Positions 43,565 to 52,847 of a DNA stretch of 64,000 bases are shown here, in pieces. The first letter of the stretch is position 1, and every line of letters starts with the position of its first letter. The DNA comes from Caldilineaceae bacterium (lineage in GTDB: Bacteria; Chloroflexota; Anaerolineae; Caldilineales; Caldilineaceae): positions 186,001 through 250,000 of the forward strand of contig JAJDXQ010000046.1 of NCBI GenBank assembly GCA_022823185.1. Direction: 5' to 3'. Under the pieces are notes generated by a model. It was given only the letters and a program-made list of their open reading frames with translations, did no database searches and had not been told where the DNA came from. Position numbers and translations under genes: made by a program.

Positions 43565-45931
43565 ATGCCACCACAGTGTTTGCGGCGGGTATTCTCTTTG
43601 GCAATTGCAATGATGCTTTTCCTTGGGGGTTGCAACCAGTCGGCCATATGGAGTATTCCTGCGTCGCCTACGGCAGTGATGGGGGACGAGGCTGACGTCG
43701 CGGCGTTGGTGGACCAGCTTTCAGATGAATATGGCTTGGCACAGGACGACTACCCACTCGTTTCCGTCCAGCCCGTGTTGGCGGGAGGTGAAGAGACACT
43801 CTTTGTCGCGCATACGCACGGTTTCCCTGCGGACGATCCCTCTTTCAGACAGAAGGTATCGATCCACGCCATGGAAGCGGATGGTTGGAAGACATTGGGC
43901 CGCGTGGATCTTGAATGCGCCGAATATCTGAATGCGTTCTCAGTTGCCCAGGCAAATATCGATCCCGCTGTCCTGTGGTTGACGGTCTTAGGCGGGGTTG
44001 GGGCCCACAGCGGCTGCCTTGAGTTGCTGCGCTGGGACGGCGAAGAGCTGGCCGTCATGATAAGCGGTTTCAGCAGCAGCCCGGACGCCGGCGCGCTCCT
44101 CGATCTGAATGGCGATGGTCGGGAGGAGCTGAGGCTCAACAACAGCGATCCCTATATCTTCTGCTATGCCTGCGGGGTGCGACAGTACTGGGCGCAGCTC
44201 TTCTATTGGGATGGCGAGACGCTGATGGAAGTGACGCCGGCGCGGCTTGGCGAGGACCAGGCCCCCGATTTGCGCGCCTTCAACGATCGGGCGGCGGAGC
44301 TAGCCGCGGCCAACCTGTTTGCCGACGCGCTGGAGGAGATCGAGAAGGCGGAGGCGCTTGAGCCCGAGAATGTCACGGTTTCCTGGAACGCGATTTGGAT
44401 CCGTCACCACCTTGAAGCCAGCCGGAAGGAGGCTTCGACCAGCTCCTATCCTCTGGTGAACCACGTCTTCGCGGGTGACTGGGAGACGGCATTTGATACG
44501 TTGTGGGAGGTGGGGTTGCCAACATTTGCCAGCGACGCGCCGATACCGAGCGAATCGGCGGCTTTTGGGTTCGAGCATGTTGTGGGCTTGTTGCTGGCCC
44601 AGTTTGCCGATACTGCGCTGACGTTGCAGCCTGAACGTGCGGCGGTCCACGCCTTGGGCGCGTGGGGCCGTTTCCTGATCGATCCCAACGACCCGGCCGT
44701 TCAGCCGGGCCTGGAACGAGCCGCGCAGCTCTCTTCGGCGGACAGTCGCTTCCAAGCGATGGCGGATGCATTTGAGGACCGGTCGGTAATTGTAGCGGTG
44801 GATGCCGCCGCTGCCGGGTTACCCAGTGAAGAGGCATTGCGCGACCTTCTGGCAATTGAATTTGGCTCGGCGGAGGATCCGGCGCGCAACGTGGGGGTCA
44901 AGAAACTCAGGACGGAGGACGGTTCTTCGTTGTTTGCGGCGTTTACGCACGGGCTGCCGCCCCTGAGTCCCAGGGAATTGCACATGGTGTCGATCCATGA
45001 GGCCTCGCCCAGCGGTTGGGTGGAACTGGACAGGGTGGAGCTGGAATGCGTCAGTTATTTGGACGAGTATTCATTGGAACAGGAGTTGATTGAACCCACC
45101 AGTATCTGGCTGACGGTGCGAGGCGGGGCGGGCGCGCATGGCGGCTGTCTGGAGCTTCTACGATGGGACGGGCAGGCGCTGTCACTGGTAATCAGCAGCT
45201 TCAACAGCATCCCTGACGCCGGCGCGGTACGGGACCTGAACGGCGACGGACAGTTGGATCTGCTGCTCAACAACAGCGACCCGTACATTTTCTGCTATGC
45301 CTGCGGGCTGCAGCTCTACCTGGCGCGCTTCTTCCATTGGGATGGACAGAAGTTTGCGGAGGCTGCGCCGAGAGACCTGGCCGAGGAACATGCGATTGAA
45401 CTGCGCGCCGCAAACAGTCTTGCGCTGGCGCTGGCCGAGTCGGGTCTCTACGCTGAGGCGGCGGCAGAGATCGAGCAGGCGCGAATGATGGCGCCGTCCA
45501 ACCGGACTGTGCAGTGGAACGCCTTGTGGATTGGTCATCATCTGGAGGTAAGCCGCCAGCTTGCGCTCGCCAGTCCCTTTCCGCTTCTGAGCCACGTATT
45601 TGCCGGGGACTGGGATGCTTCCTTCGACGAGCTCTGGTCGATGGGACCACCCTCGTCATTTGGTGACACACCGATTCCAATTGGTTCGGCCGCCTTTGGG
45701 TTCGAACAGACGGTTGGGCATCTTCTGGTTCAGTACGGAAACTCGGCATTGGGTCTTCAGCCGGGGCGGGCGGACATTCATGCGCTGACCGCGTGGGGCC
45801 GCTTTCTGCTGAACCAGGACGATCCGGCGGTTCTTGCGGCTTTGATGAAGGCGGCAGATCTGGCTCCGGAGGATACGCGCTTTGCCGAGTTGGCCGCCTT
45901 CTTTGCAGACCGTGCCGGGGAAGAGAACTGA
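43565..45931 (+). CDS. Lipoprotein with tandemly duplicated FG-GAP/TPR-like module
   Basis: 788 residues from ATG 43565, which has GAAGGAG 6-7 nt upstream. Signal peptide ends in lipobox LGGC (Cys23). Two homologous halves follow (about 62-420 and 430-788). Each has HTHGFP/FTHGLP, a CLELLRWDG strand, a calcium-site-like DLNGDGREEL/DLNGDGQLDL, and NNSDPYIFCYACG. A two-helix repeat (AALEEIEKAEALEPENVTVSWNA), WETAFDTLW and AAFGFEHVVG end each half. This is an internal gene duplication. Surface-exposed, function unknown; the Cys pair in FCYACG could be a disulfide. Confidence 0.8.
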   Translation: MPPQCLRRVFSLAIAMMLFLGGCNQSAIWSIPASPTAVMGDEADVAALVDQLSDEYGLAQDDYPLVSVQPVLAGGEETLFVAHTHGFPADDPSFRQKVSIHAMEADGWKTLGRVDLECAEYLNAFSVAQANIDPAVLWLTVLGGVGAHSGCLELLRWDGEELAVMISGFSSSPDAGALLDLNGDGREELRLNNSDPYIFCYACGVRQYWAQLFYWDGETLMEVTPARLGEDQAPDLRAFNDRAAELAAANLFADALEEIEKAEALEPENVTVSWNAIWIRHHLEASRKEASTSSYPLVNHVFAGDWETAFDTLWEVGLPTFASDAPIPSESAAFGFEHVVGLLLAQFADTALTLQPERAAVHALGAWGRFLIDPNDPAVQPGLERAAQLSSADSRFQAMADAFEDRSVIVAVDAAAAGLPSEEALRDLLAIEFGSAEDPARNVGVKKLRTEDGSSLFAAFTHGLPPLSPRELHMVSIHEASPSGWVELDRVELECVSYLDEYSLEQELIEPTSIWLTVRGGAGAHGGCLELLRWDGQALSLVISSFNSIPDAGAVRDLNGDGQLDLLLNNSDPYIFCYACGLQLYLARFFHWDGQKFAEAAPRDLAEEHAIELRAANSLALALAESGLYAEAAAEIEQARMMAPSNRTVQWNALWIGHHLEVSRQLALASPFPLLSHVFAGDWDASFDELWSMGPPSSFGDTPIPIGSAAFGFEQTVGHLLVQYGNSALGLQPGRADIHALTAWGRFLLNQDDPAVLAALMKAADLAPEDTRFAELAAFFADRAGEEN

Positions 45932-46012
45932 AAGAGCGTTTACAGATAAAGAGGAAGACAATCGGTCCCGGCACATTCTTTCCAGACACGGCGCCGGGGG
46001 AGGGCAAGGCTC

Positions 46013-46849
46013 TTGCGAACCATTAAAGTAGAGGATGTGAGAAAGGCGGTCGGCGAGCTCTTGCGCCATTCGGCGCACAGTTTGCCGGAGGATTATCTCG
46101 AGGCGATGCGGCGCGCCAGGGTCGAGGAACAGTCACCATCAGGGCAGGAGGTCATTGAGATCCTTCTGGAGAACGCATCCTACGCGGAAGCCGAAACAGT
46201 TCCGACCTGTCAGGATACGGGCATGGCAATTCTGTTCGTAGAGGTGGGGCAGGAGGTGCGTTTCAGTGGGGGCGAGATAGGGGCCGCGCTGCAGGATGCG
46301 ACCCGCGATGCCTATTCGGACCTGCGCAAGTCTGTCGTGAGCGACCCGCTGTTGCGCGTCAACTCCGGTGACAATACGCCTGCCCTGATTCACTGGGAGA
46401 TTGTCGCCGGAGACGGGCTGCGGATCAGCACGCTGCAGAAGGGGTTCGGCGCTGAACTGATGAGCCGGGTTCAGATGTTCCCGCCGGCGATTGGAGAGGA
46501 GGGCGTGCATGACTTTGTGCTGGAAACGATCGAGACGGCCGGCCCGAACGCGTGCCCGCCGCTGATCGTGGGCGTTGGTATTGGCGGTTCGCTTGACACG
46601 GTCGGATTGGCGGCGAAGAAGGCGCTGCTGCGGCCGATAGGCAGCGTCAGCGAGGCGCCGCACGTGGCGAAACTGGAGGGCGAACTGCTGGACGCCATCA
46701 ATGGACTGGGGATCGGGCCGCAGGGGTTGGGTGGGTTCGTTACGGCGCTGGCCGTGCATGTTGAGGTGCTGGCGACGCACATCGCCGCGCTGCCGCTGGC
46801 GGTCAACCTGAACTGTTCGGCGCCGCGGCGGGCGACACTGGAGCTATGA
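46013..46849 (+). CDS. Class I fumarate hydratase/tartrate dehydratase, alpha subunit
   Basis: 278 residues from TTG 46013. The three cluster cysteines are in VPTCQDTG, NACPPLIVGVGIGG and LNCSAPRR. It forms the 4Fe-4S dehydratase with the next gene. The usual KGGGSE motif reads KGFGAELMS, which is unusual. Two-subunit enzymes of this kind interconvert fumarate and malate or dehydrate tartrate; fumarase is more likely but context does not decide. Overlaps the beta gene by 4 nt. Confidence 0.9.
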   Translation: MRTIKVEDVRKAVGELLRHSAHSLPEDYLEAMRRARVEEQSPSGQEVIEILLENASYAEAETVPTCQDTGMAILFVEVGQEVRFSGGEIGAALQDATRDAYSDLRKSVVSDPLLRVNSGDNTPALIHWEIVAGDGLRISTLQKGFGAELMSRVQMFPPAIGEEGVHDFVLETIETAGPNACPPLIVGVGIGGSLDTVGLAAKKALLRPIGSVSEAPHVAKLEGELLDAINGLGIGPQGLGGFVTALAVHVEVLATHIAALPLAVNLNCSAPRRATLEL

Positions 46850-47403
46850 TGTCACGAACGGTTCGTGCGCCGCTAGACGAGGAGACGGTCAGGTCGCTGC
46901 GCGCCGGCGACCAGATCGCGATGACTGGCAGGATATATACGGCGAGGGACGCGGCCCACAAGCGGCTGGTCGAGGCGATGGAGCGGGGCGAGGACCTGCC
47001 TATGCCGCTGGCGGGCCAGGTGATCTACTATGTGGGACCGGCGCCGGCAAAACCGGGCGCAGTGATCGGTCCGGCCGGGCCTACAACCAGCGGGCGGATG
47101 GACCCCTATACGTTGCCATTGCTGGAGCGGGGCGTTGCGGGCCTGATCGGGAAGGGGAACCGCTCGGAGGAGGTGAAGGCGGCGCTTGTCCGCCATGGGG
47201 CGGTATATTTTGGCGCGATCGCGGGCGCTTCCGCCCTGCTTGCCAGGCAGATTCGCAGCAGCCGGGTGATTGCCTACCCGGATCTGCTGAGCGAGGCAGT
47301 TCGCGAGCTGGAGGTTGAGGCGTTTCCGTTGTTTGTGGTCAACGACTGCCACGGCGGGGACGCTTACCAGGCGGCCAGAGAGGCCTATCGACGCGTCGGG
47401 TGA
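46846..47403 (+). CDS. Class I fumarate hydratase/tartrate dehydratase, beta subunit
   Basis: 185 residues, with the C-terminal fumarase domain. Typical segments are GDQIAMTGRIYTARDAAHKRL, YYVGPAPAKPG, GPTTSGRMD and IGKGNRSEEV. The ATGA overlap with the alpha gene shows coupling. It supplies substrate-binding residues to the alpha subunit's cluster. Confidence 0.93.
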   Translation: MMSRTVRAPLDEETVRSLRAGDQIAMTGRIYTARDAAHKRLVEAMERGEDLPMPLAGQVIYYVGPAPAKPGAVIGPAGPTTSGRMDPYTLPLLERGVAGLIGKGNRSEEVKAALVRHGAVYFGAIAGASALLARQIRSSRVIAYPDLLSEAVRELEVEAFPLFVVNDCHGGDAYQAAREAYRRVG

Positions 47404-47411
47404 GGTCTCCG

Positions 47412-48458
47412 TCAGCTCAGATAGTGGCTGTCGCGCTGGCTTCTCAACTGCTGCGCGGCCTGCTCCGCAGTGAGGTCGCGTTGGGGCGTTCCCAGCATTT
47501 CGTAGCCGACCATAAACTTTTTTACGGTTGCCGAGCGCAACAGCGGCGGATAGAAGTGGGCATGCAGCTGCCAGTGGGTGTGGTCACCTGCAGAGGCGGG
47601 TTTGCCGTGCCAGCCCATGGAGTAGGGAAAGCTGGTTTCGAAGAGATTGTCGTAGCGGATCAGAAGGCGCTTCAGAATTTCGGCAAGCGCGTTTCGCTCC
47701 GTTGGATTCAGGTCGGCGAGGCACTGGCAGTGGCGTCGGGGCAGGAGGAGTGTTTCGAAAGGCCAGACTGCCCAGTAGGGAACCAGCGCGACCCAGTGCC
47801 GGTTTTCCACGACCAGCCTCTCCCCCGCCCCCAGCTCAGCCTCCAGATAGTCCACCAACAAAGGCGCCCGTTCGGTCTCGAAGTAGGCCCGTTGCTGACC
47901 GTCTTCCTTTGCCGGTTCCGTGGGCATGCCGCGCGTCGCCCACACCTGCCCATGGGGATGGGGATTTGAACTGCCCATCATTGCCCCTCGATTTTCAAAG
48001 AGCTGAACGTAGTTGATCTGCGGGTCTGCTGCCAGCTCTTCCTCCTGTTCAGCCCATAGATTCACGACGCGGCGGATGGCGTGGATGCTCATGCGCGCGA
48101 GCGTCAGGTCGTGCCGCGGGCTGAAGCAGATGACGCGGCAGATGCCCGTTTCGGCCTGGGACTGGAAGAAGCGGTTGCTTTGCAGCGACCCGGGCGGCGT
48201 ATCGGGGCGCAACGCGGCAAAGTCGTTATCGAAGACAAAGGTGTCCCTGTAGGGGGGGTTGACCAGCCCGCCGGCCCGTTCGTTGCCGGGGCAGAGGTAG
48301 CAGGAGGGGTCATATTGGGGAAGTGGTTGTGTGGTGGCCGTCTCGGTCTGGCCCTGCCAGGGGCGCTTCATGCGGTGGGGGGAGACCAGGATCCATTCGC
48401 CGGTGAGCAGGTTGCGGCGCCTGTGGGTGTGCTCTGTGGGATTGAATATGTCTGTCAT
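47412..48458 (-). CDS. galT: Galactose-1-phosphate uridylyltransferase
   Basis: 348 residues from ATG 48458. The nucleophilic His motif is [11 protein letters not shown] and a second metal-site motif is present ([13 protein letters not shown] near the C-terminus). Start region [12 protein letters not shown] and Zn-site CYLCPGN are typical GalT. It exchanges UMP between UDP-glucose and galactose-1-phosphate in the Leloir pathway. It follows the ROK kinase gene by 47 bp on the same strand, giving a likely kinase-GalT operon. Confidence 0.94.
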   Translation of the reverse strand: MTDIFNPTEHTHRRRNLLTGEWILVSPHRMKRPWQGQTETATTQPLPQYDPSCYLCPGNERAGGLVNPPYRDTFVFDNDFAALRPDTPPGSLQSNRFFQSQAETGICRVICFSPRHDLTLARMSIHAIRRVVNLWAEQEEELAADPQINYVQLFENRGAMMGSSNPHPHGQVWATRGMPTEPAKEDGQQRAYFETERAPLLVDYLEAELGAGERLVVENRHWVALVPYWAVWPFETLLLPRRHCQCLADLNPTERNALAEILKRLLIRYDNLFETSFPYSMGWHGKPASAGDHTHWQLHAHFYPPLLRSATVKKFMVGYEMLGTPQRDLTAEQAAQQLRSQRDSHYLS

Positions 48459-48505
48459 AGACGGAAGGCGGGTGGGCCTGCCTGGATGGGCTGGCCGCGG
48501 GGCTG

Positions 48506-49405
48506 TCACGAGGCCTGAAGGGCGCGTTGGGCGAGAGCAATTGCGCCAAGCACGCCGGAACGCCCTCCCAGAGCGGGCGGGACGATGTACTGCGCCAGTC
48601 CATCGGTGACAGTTGGGCTTTGAATGTAGTTGTTGAGAAGCGTCTTGACTTCCTGGTGGATCAGAGGAAAGATGTGCTCCCGCTCCATGACGCCGCCTCC
48701 CATGACGATCAGTTGAGGAGACATGACCATCATGATGGTGGTGACGCCGAGGGCAAGGTAGTGGGCTTCCAGTGCCCAGGCTTCATGCGCGGCTGGCAGC
48801 AGCTCGCCCGGTTGACCCCAGCGCGCTTCAAGGGCGGGGCCGTTGGCCAGGCCTTCCCAGCAGTCGCCGTGAAATGGGCATGTTCCGGGGAAGGGATCTC
48901 GTTCCCAGTCGTGTGGTATGGCGAAATGACCCATTTCCGGGTGGATGAGGCCGTGCATCAACTCGCCATTGACCATGCCGCCCCCGCCGATGCCGGTGCC
49001 TATCGTCAGGTAGACGAAGGTATCCACCTCTTTGGCGGCTCCCCATGTGTGCTCGCCCAGAGCGGCGACATTGACATCGGTGTCGAAGCCCACGGGAATG
49101 TCGAACGCATCCCGCAGGGTTGGGGTGACCGGCGTATTGGCCCAGCCCGGTTTGGGCGTGTTGGTGATATGGCCGAAGGCGCTGGAGGAAGGATCAGGGT
49201 CGACGGGGCCGAAAGAGGCCACGCCGATTGCGGCGATATTGTAATACTCCTGCTGGCGCCGAAAAAAGTCAATGACCTTTTCCAGGGTCAGTTCAGGCGA
49301 TTCCGTGGGCAGGCGGATTTCCGCACGGATGTCATCGGGGCCGGAACCCACCGCGCACAGGAACTTTGTGCCGCCAGCTTCGATCCCTCCAAACAGTTTT
49401 TCCAT
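48506..49405 (-). CDS. ROK-family sugar kinase (fructokinase-like)
   Basis: 299 residues. The phosphate loop is GIEAGGTKF, the sugar-binding ASFGPVD and NTPKPGW, the ATP motif TIGTGIGGG, and the ROK zinc site HPEMGHF...[11 protein letters not shown] replaces the usual D in the first loop (GIEAGGT), as in ScrK/YdhR-type fructokinases. With GalT downstream, a hexokinase or galactokinase-like role in sugar uptake is possible, but the sequence fits fructo/mannokinases best. Confidence 0.9.
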   Translation of the reverse strand: MEKLFGGIEAGGTKFLCAVGSGPDDIRAEIRLPTESPELTLEKVIDFFRRQQEYYNIAAIGVASFGPVDPDPSSSAFGHITNTPKPGWANTPVTPTLRDAFDIPVGFDTDVNVAALGEHTWGAAKEVDTFVYLTIGTGIGGGGMVNGELMHGLIHPEMGHFAIPHDWERDPFPGTCPFHGDCWEGLANGPALEARWGQPGELLPAAHEAWALEAHYLALGVTTIMMVMSPQLIVMGGGVMEREHIFPLIHQEVKTLLNNYIQSPTVTDGLAQYIVPPALGGRSGVLGAIALAQRALQAS

Positions 49406-49442
49406 CGTTTCGTCCTCGGGGCGTAGGGCAGGGCGCGATTGG

Positions 49443-50342
49443 TCAGCTGCGCAGGGCTGTTACGCGACGGGCCTGGCGGGTGAATCCTTCCTGGGACCAG
49501 CTTGCCCGTTCACCTATCCGAGCCCGCAACCAGTCATACAGGGAGGCTGCCGCTTCCTGGGAACGCCAGTCGGGCCAGCCCGATCGGGCATAAAGGTCCG
49601 GAATTCTGGTGCGCGCGGTCCGTTTGCCGTCCCCGCCGTCGCCGTCGACGAAGGTGTCTACGATCACCCAGTCGCTGGCCGCCAGGAGTTGCTGTCCAAA
49701 CGCCTCAACGGTGGAGAATGGCAGGCAAGGACTCACGGTAATTTGTGTTGGGATGCCGCTCTGTCGCGCCTGCCGCGCCACGCGCAGCCGCTGGGGGATC
49801 GAAGGGCAGCGCGGGGTCAGGGCACGGCGAACGTTGTCGTCGTCGGTCTCGATAGTCAGGTTGAGCGTGCATCTGTCTCCCAGCGACGCCATGATGTCGA
49901 AATCCCTTGCCGCCAGCGGCGCGCGCGTCTGGATTACGAGCAGGCCGGGCGGCGTTCTCTTGAGAACGGTGAGACAGCCGCGGGTAAGCAGGCAGGTTTT
50001 TTCGGCGCCCTGATACGGGTCGGTTGAGGACGACATGAAGATCGCGCACTGCTCGAGGGCATCGCGGCGTTGCAGGCGGGCCAGTTCCGATTCCAGCCGC
50101 TCGGCGATGCCGGTCCGGGGATACACATAGGCTCCCCACTCCTGGCCGTCGTTGTAGAAGCGGTGGACGTTGGACTGGCGGACGTAGCAGTAACTGCAGC
50201 CAAACCGGCAACCGATATAGGGTTGGAGCGTGTGGCTGAAGCCGGCCAGGAAGCCCCCTGTTCGGGTCAGGGCGCGGCTGGCAGGGCGCTCTTTCAACAG
50301 CACTTCAGGGTCATTCTTCGCCAAGGTTCGTCGGCCTCCCAT
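49443..50342 (-). CDS. SPL-like radical SAM protein
   Basis: 299 residues from ATG 50342. The cluster motif is C45-x3-C49-x2-C52 ([11 protein letters not shown]). [27 protein letters not shown] and [11 protein letters not shown] are segments typical of the spore photoproduct lyase-like group (Rv2578c type). Members of this group outside spore formers have no proven activity. No Shine-Dalgarno; the -10 at 50351 is 8 nt away, so the mRNA is probably leaderless. Divergent from the Nudix gene. Confidence 0.86.
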   Translation of the reverse strand: MGGRRTLAKNDPEVLLKERPASRALTRTGGFLAGFSHTLQPYIGCRFGCSYCYVRQSNVHRFYNDGQEWGAYVYPRTGIAERLESELARLQRRDALEQCAIFMSSSTDPYQGAEKTCLLTRGCLTVLKRTPPGLLVIQTRAPLAARDFDIMASLGDRCTLNLTIETDDDNVRRALTPRCPSIPQRLRVARQARQSGIPTQITVSPCLPFSTVEAFGQQLLAASDWVIVDTFVDGDGGDGKRTARTRIPDLYARSGWPDWRSQEAAASLYDWLRARIGERASWSQEGFTRQARRVTALRS

Positions 50343-50350
50343 GGCTGAGA

Positions 50351-50359
50351 AGTATACCA
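50351..50359 (-). promoter_or_regulatory. Extended -10 promoter of the SPL-like gene
   Basis: TG-G-TATACT on the minus strand, 8 nt before the ATG at 50342. Confidence 0.6.
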
Positions 50360-50374
50360 CTTCAACTTACCCGG

Positions 50375-50383
50375 TGCTATACT
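50375..50383 (+). promoter_or_regulatory. Extended -10 promoter facing the Nudix gene
   Basis: TG-C-TATACT (hexamer 50378-50383), 15 bp from the minus-strand element, so the two promoters overlap. Leader to the Nudix ATG is about 175 nt. Confidence 0.5.
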
Positions 50384-50563
50384 GTTGGTGGACAGAAGTC
50401 AGTGGTCAGTGGCCAGTGGTTGTGTGCGAGGGATGCGGCGGGGGTGGACGCTGGGCGCAGGTCGAGCTTGCGCTGTAATGCACGACGCGTTGAGCGGGAG
50501 GCAGTCACTCGCGCCTTGCATTGCTTAGGGCAATTCGCCTGGCTGCAACGTAAGCAGGTGGTG

Positions 50564-51139
50564 ATGAACAGGAACTTCCGTTACTGCCCATACTGCGCGA
50601 GCCCCATGGCGGAAAGGGAGCGTTTCAATGCCATGCGGCCCGTGTGTTCGTCGTGCGAATTCGTCCAGTTTCACGATCCCAAAGTTGCCGTCATTGGACT
50701 GGTCTTGCATGAGGACAGGGCCCTGCTGATTCAGAGGGCGGTTGATCCGGCAAAGGGCAAGTGGTCGTTGCCGGGGGGCTACATGGATGCGGGGGAGATG
50801 CCGGAGGAGGCGCTCAAGCGGGAGCTGATGGAAGAGGTTGGCCTCAAGGCGGCGATCGGCGAGCTGATCGACATCTTTCCGATGGCCGGAGATGAGGGGG
50901 CGCGAGTTGGAATTGTGCTGGCGTTTCGGGCGAGACCGTGCGCCTCGGCCGCGATTCCCTATGCGGCAGACGATGCGCAGGACGCGGGCTGGTTTCGGGC
51001 CGAGGAGATTCCGGTTGAGCTGGCCTTTGAATCGACCAGAACATTGTTGGAAGGCTGGGGAGAATCGTCGACGCGGGCCCCCGATAACGTTGAGGGAGTT
51101 CGCGAGGATGACGCGACAGGACGGGCTGAACACGGTTGA
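50564..51139 (+). CDS. Nudix hydrolase with N-terminal zinc ribbon
   Basis: 191 residues from ATG 50564. A zinc ribbon of four cysteines (YCPYC...CSSC) opens the protein, then the Nudix box GGYMDAGEMPEEALKRELMEEVG (GX5EX7REUXEEXGU). This NudC-like layout hydrolyses nucleoside diphosphates linked to another moiety. The frame is open upstream but without a start signal. Overlaps the following frame at TTGA 51136. Confidence 0.9.
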   Translation: MNRNFRYCPYCASPMAERERFNAMRPVCSSCEFVQFHDPKVAVIGLVLHEDRALLIQRAVDPAKGKWSLPGGYMDAGEMPEEALKRELMEEVGLKAAIGELIDIFPMAGDEGARVGIVLAFRARPCASAAIPYAADDAQDAGWFRAEEIPVELAFESTRTLLEGWGESSTRAPDNVEGVREDDATGRAEHG

Positions 51140-51243
51140 CCATCAAACTGTCCGATCGAGGGGAAGGAAGAGGCGTAGTGGCTGCTGGAATGCATCGAAC
51201 TGAGCGCGAGCAACTTCAGGAAGAAGCTGACGAACGACGTGAA

Positions 51244-52290
51244 GTGAATAGGTGTCTGATTACAGGCGGGGCGGGCTTCCTCGGCATCAACCTGGTCCGG
51301 CATTTGCAAGCGCGCGGCATAGAGGTGGTGTCATTGGACATCGCTCCTTTTGATTATCCCGAGAGGGCATCGGTAAAGGTTTTGGACGGCGACATTCGGG
51401 ATGTGGACGCGGTCCGCGCCGCGATGGAGGGTGTGGATCTGGTTGTTCATGCTGCGGCGGCTTTGCCCCTTTATAGCGCCGAGGAGATCTATTCCACTGA
51501 TGTTGACGGAATCAGGAATGTACTGGAGACGGCGCTTGAATTGGGCGTGAAGCGGCTGATCCATATTTCATCCACAGCGGTCTACGGCATTCCGGATCAC
51601 CATCCTCTGAAAGAGGACGACGAGTTGCACGGGGTTGGGCCCTATGGAGAGGCCAAGATCGAGGCGGAAGAGATCTGCGTGGCTTTCAGGCAAAAAGGGC
51701 TGTGCGTGCCCATCATCCGGCCGAAATCGTTCGTGGGGCCGGAACGGCTTGGCGTGTTCGCTCTGCTCTATGACTGGGCCAAGGACGGAAAGAACTTTCC
51801 CTTGTTGGGCAACGGCAGGAATCGCTATCAACTGCTGGATGTGGAGGACCTGTGCGCGGCGATCTACCTGGCGGCGACACTTCCACGCGCGAGAGTCAAC
51901 GATACTTTTAACATTGGGGCGACCGAGTTTGCGACGATGAAGGAGGACTACCAGGCTGTACTCGACTATGCCGGACATCGCAAACGGATCATACCGCTGC
52001 CGGCTGCGCCGGCAATCTGGACTTTGCGCCTTTTGGAGAAGATGGGGATCTCGCCGCTGTACAAATGGGTCTATGAGACGGCGGCGACAGACTCATACGT
52101 TGACGTTACGAAGGCGCAGCGGCTTCTGGGCTGGGATGCAAAGTACAGCAACCAGGACGCGCTGGTTCGGAACTTCATCTGGTATATGGAAAACCTGGCC
52201 AGTTTCGAAGGCAGCAGCGGCGTTTCCCACCGCGTTCCCTGGAGTCAGGGCATTTTGAAGGTCGCCAAGGTTCTGTTTTCTCTCCCCTGA
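51244..52290 (+). CDS. NAD-dependent epimerase/dehydratase
   Basis: 348 residues if the GTG at 51244 is used, which puts the Rossmann motif CLITGGAGFLGINLVRHL right at the N-terminus as usual. ATG 51190 and TTG 51136 (overlapping the Nudix stop) are in frame and possible. The catalytic Ser/Thr-Tyr-Lys is HISSTAVYG...PYGEAK. Extended SDR family, likely acting on a nucleotide sugar or sterol-like substrate. Placed directly after the Nudix gene, probably one operon. Confidence 0.85.
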   Translation: MNRCLITGGAGFLGINLVRHLQARGIEVVSLDIAPFDYPERASVKVLDGDIRDVDAVRAAMEGVDLVVHAAAALPLYSAEEIYSTDVDGIRNVLETALELGVKRLIHISSTAVYGIPDHHPLKEDDELHGVGPYGEAKIEAEEICVAFRQKGLCVPIIRPKSFVGPERLGVFALLYDWAKDGKNFPLLGNGRNRYQLLDVEDLCAAIYLAATLPRARVNDTFNIGATEFATMKEDYQAVLDYAGHRKRIIPLPAAPAIWTLRLLEKMGISPLYKWVYETAATDSYVDVTKAQRLLGWDAKYSNQDALVRNFIWYMENLASFEGSSGVSHRVPWSQGILKVAKVLFSLP

Positions 52291-52332
52291 TTGCGTCGCG
52301 GGCACTTGCCGGCAACTCTCCGGCGGCCTTCG

Positions 52333-52797
52333 TCAGCTCTCCTCTTTATCATCCTCTCCGGCTTCGGGTCTGATCGGTATGTCCTGCGGGGCGCGGGACT
52401 GGTCCTCATCTTCCTCGAAGCTGTCGGCAAACTTCTGGACCTCCTCTGAGGCCGTTCGCAGCCCGGTGGCCAGGCCTTCTTTCAGTTCGGCGGCGAGGGC
52501 GCTTTCGCGAACTCGATCGGCCACTTTGGCAGCCTGTTCCTGGAATTCCTGGCCCTGCTCACTGCGGTTGAACCGTTCGAGCGCTTCTTCGACGCTGCCG
52601 ACGAGTGACCCAAGGCCGCGGCGCAGATCCTCTTCCAGTTGAAGGCGCTGTTCACTGCTCCAAACTTTGCGCGCGGCATGTGCCATGGCTTCCACAAGGC
52701 GCTGGATTTCCTGCGCGATGTCGTCGTTCTGGTTGAATTCCTGGTTTTCTTCATTGCGCGGTTGCTCAGTCTGCCGCTCTCGGCGTTCCTCTTCCAT
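52333..52797 (-). CDS. Acidic coiled-coil hypothetical protein
   Basis: 154 residues from ATG 52797 with AAGGAGG 5 nt upstream. Glu/Gln-rich, no cysteine, long amphipathic helices (EIQRLVEAMAHAARKVWSSEQRLQLEEDLRRGLGSLV). Both ends are charged and probably disordered. No family recognised. The strong ribosome-binding site argues it is real. It is 50 bp downstream of the amidase homologue, same strand. Confidence 0.7.
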   Translation of the reverse strand: MEEERRERQTEQPRNEENQEFNQNDDIAQEIQRLVEAMAHAARKVWSSEQRLQLEEDLRRGLGSLVGSVEEALERFNRSEQGQEFQEQAAKVADRVRESALAAELKEGLATGLRTASEEVQKFADSFEEDEDQSRAPQDIPIRPEAGEDDKEES

Positions 52798-52847
52798 TCG
52801 AACCTCCTTGGTAACGAAATCGATGTTTACATTACGCTGGCGGGGCG

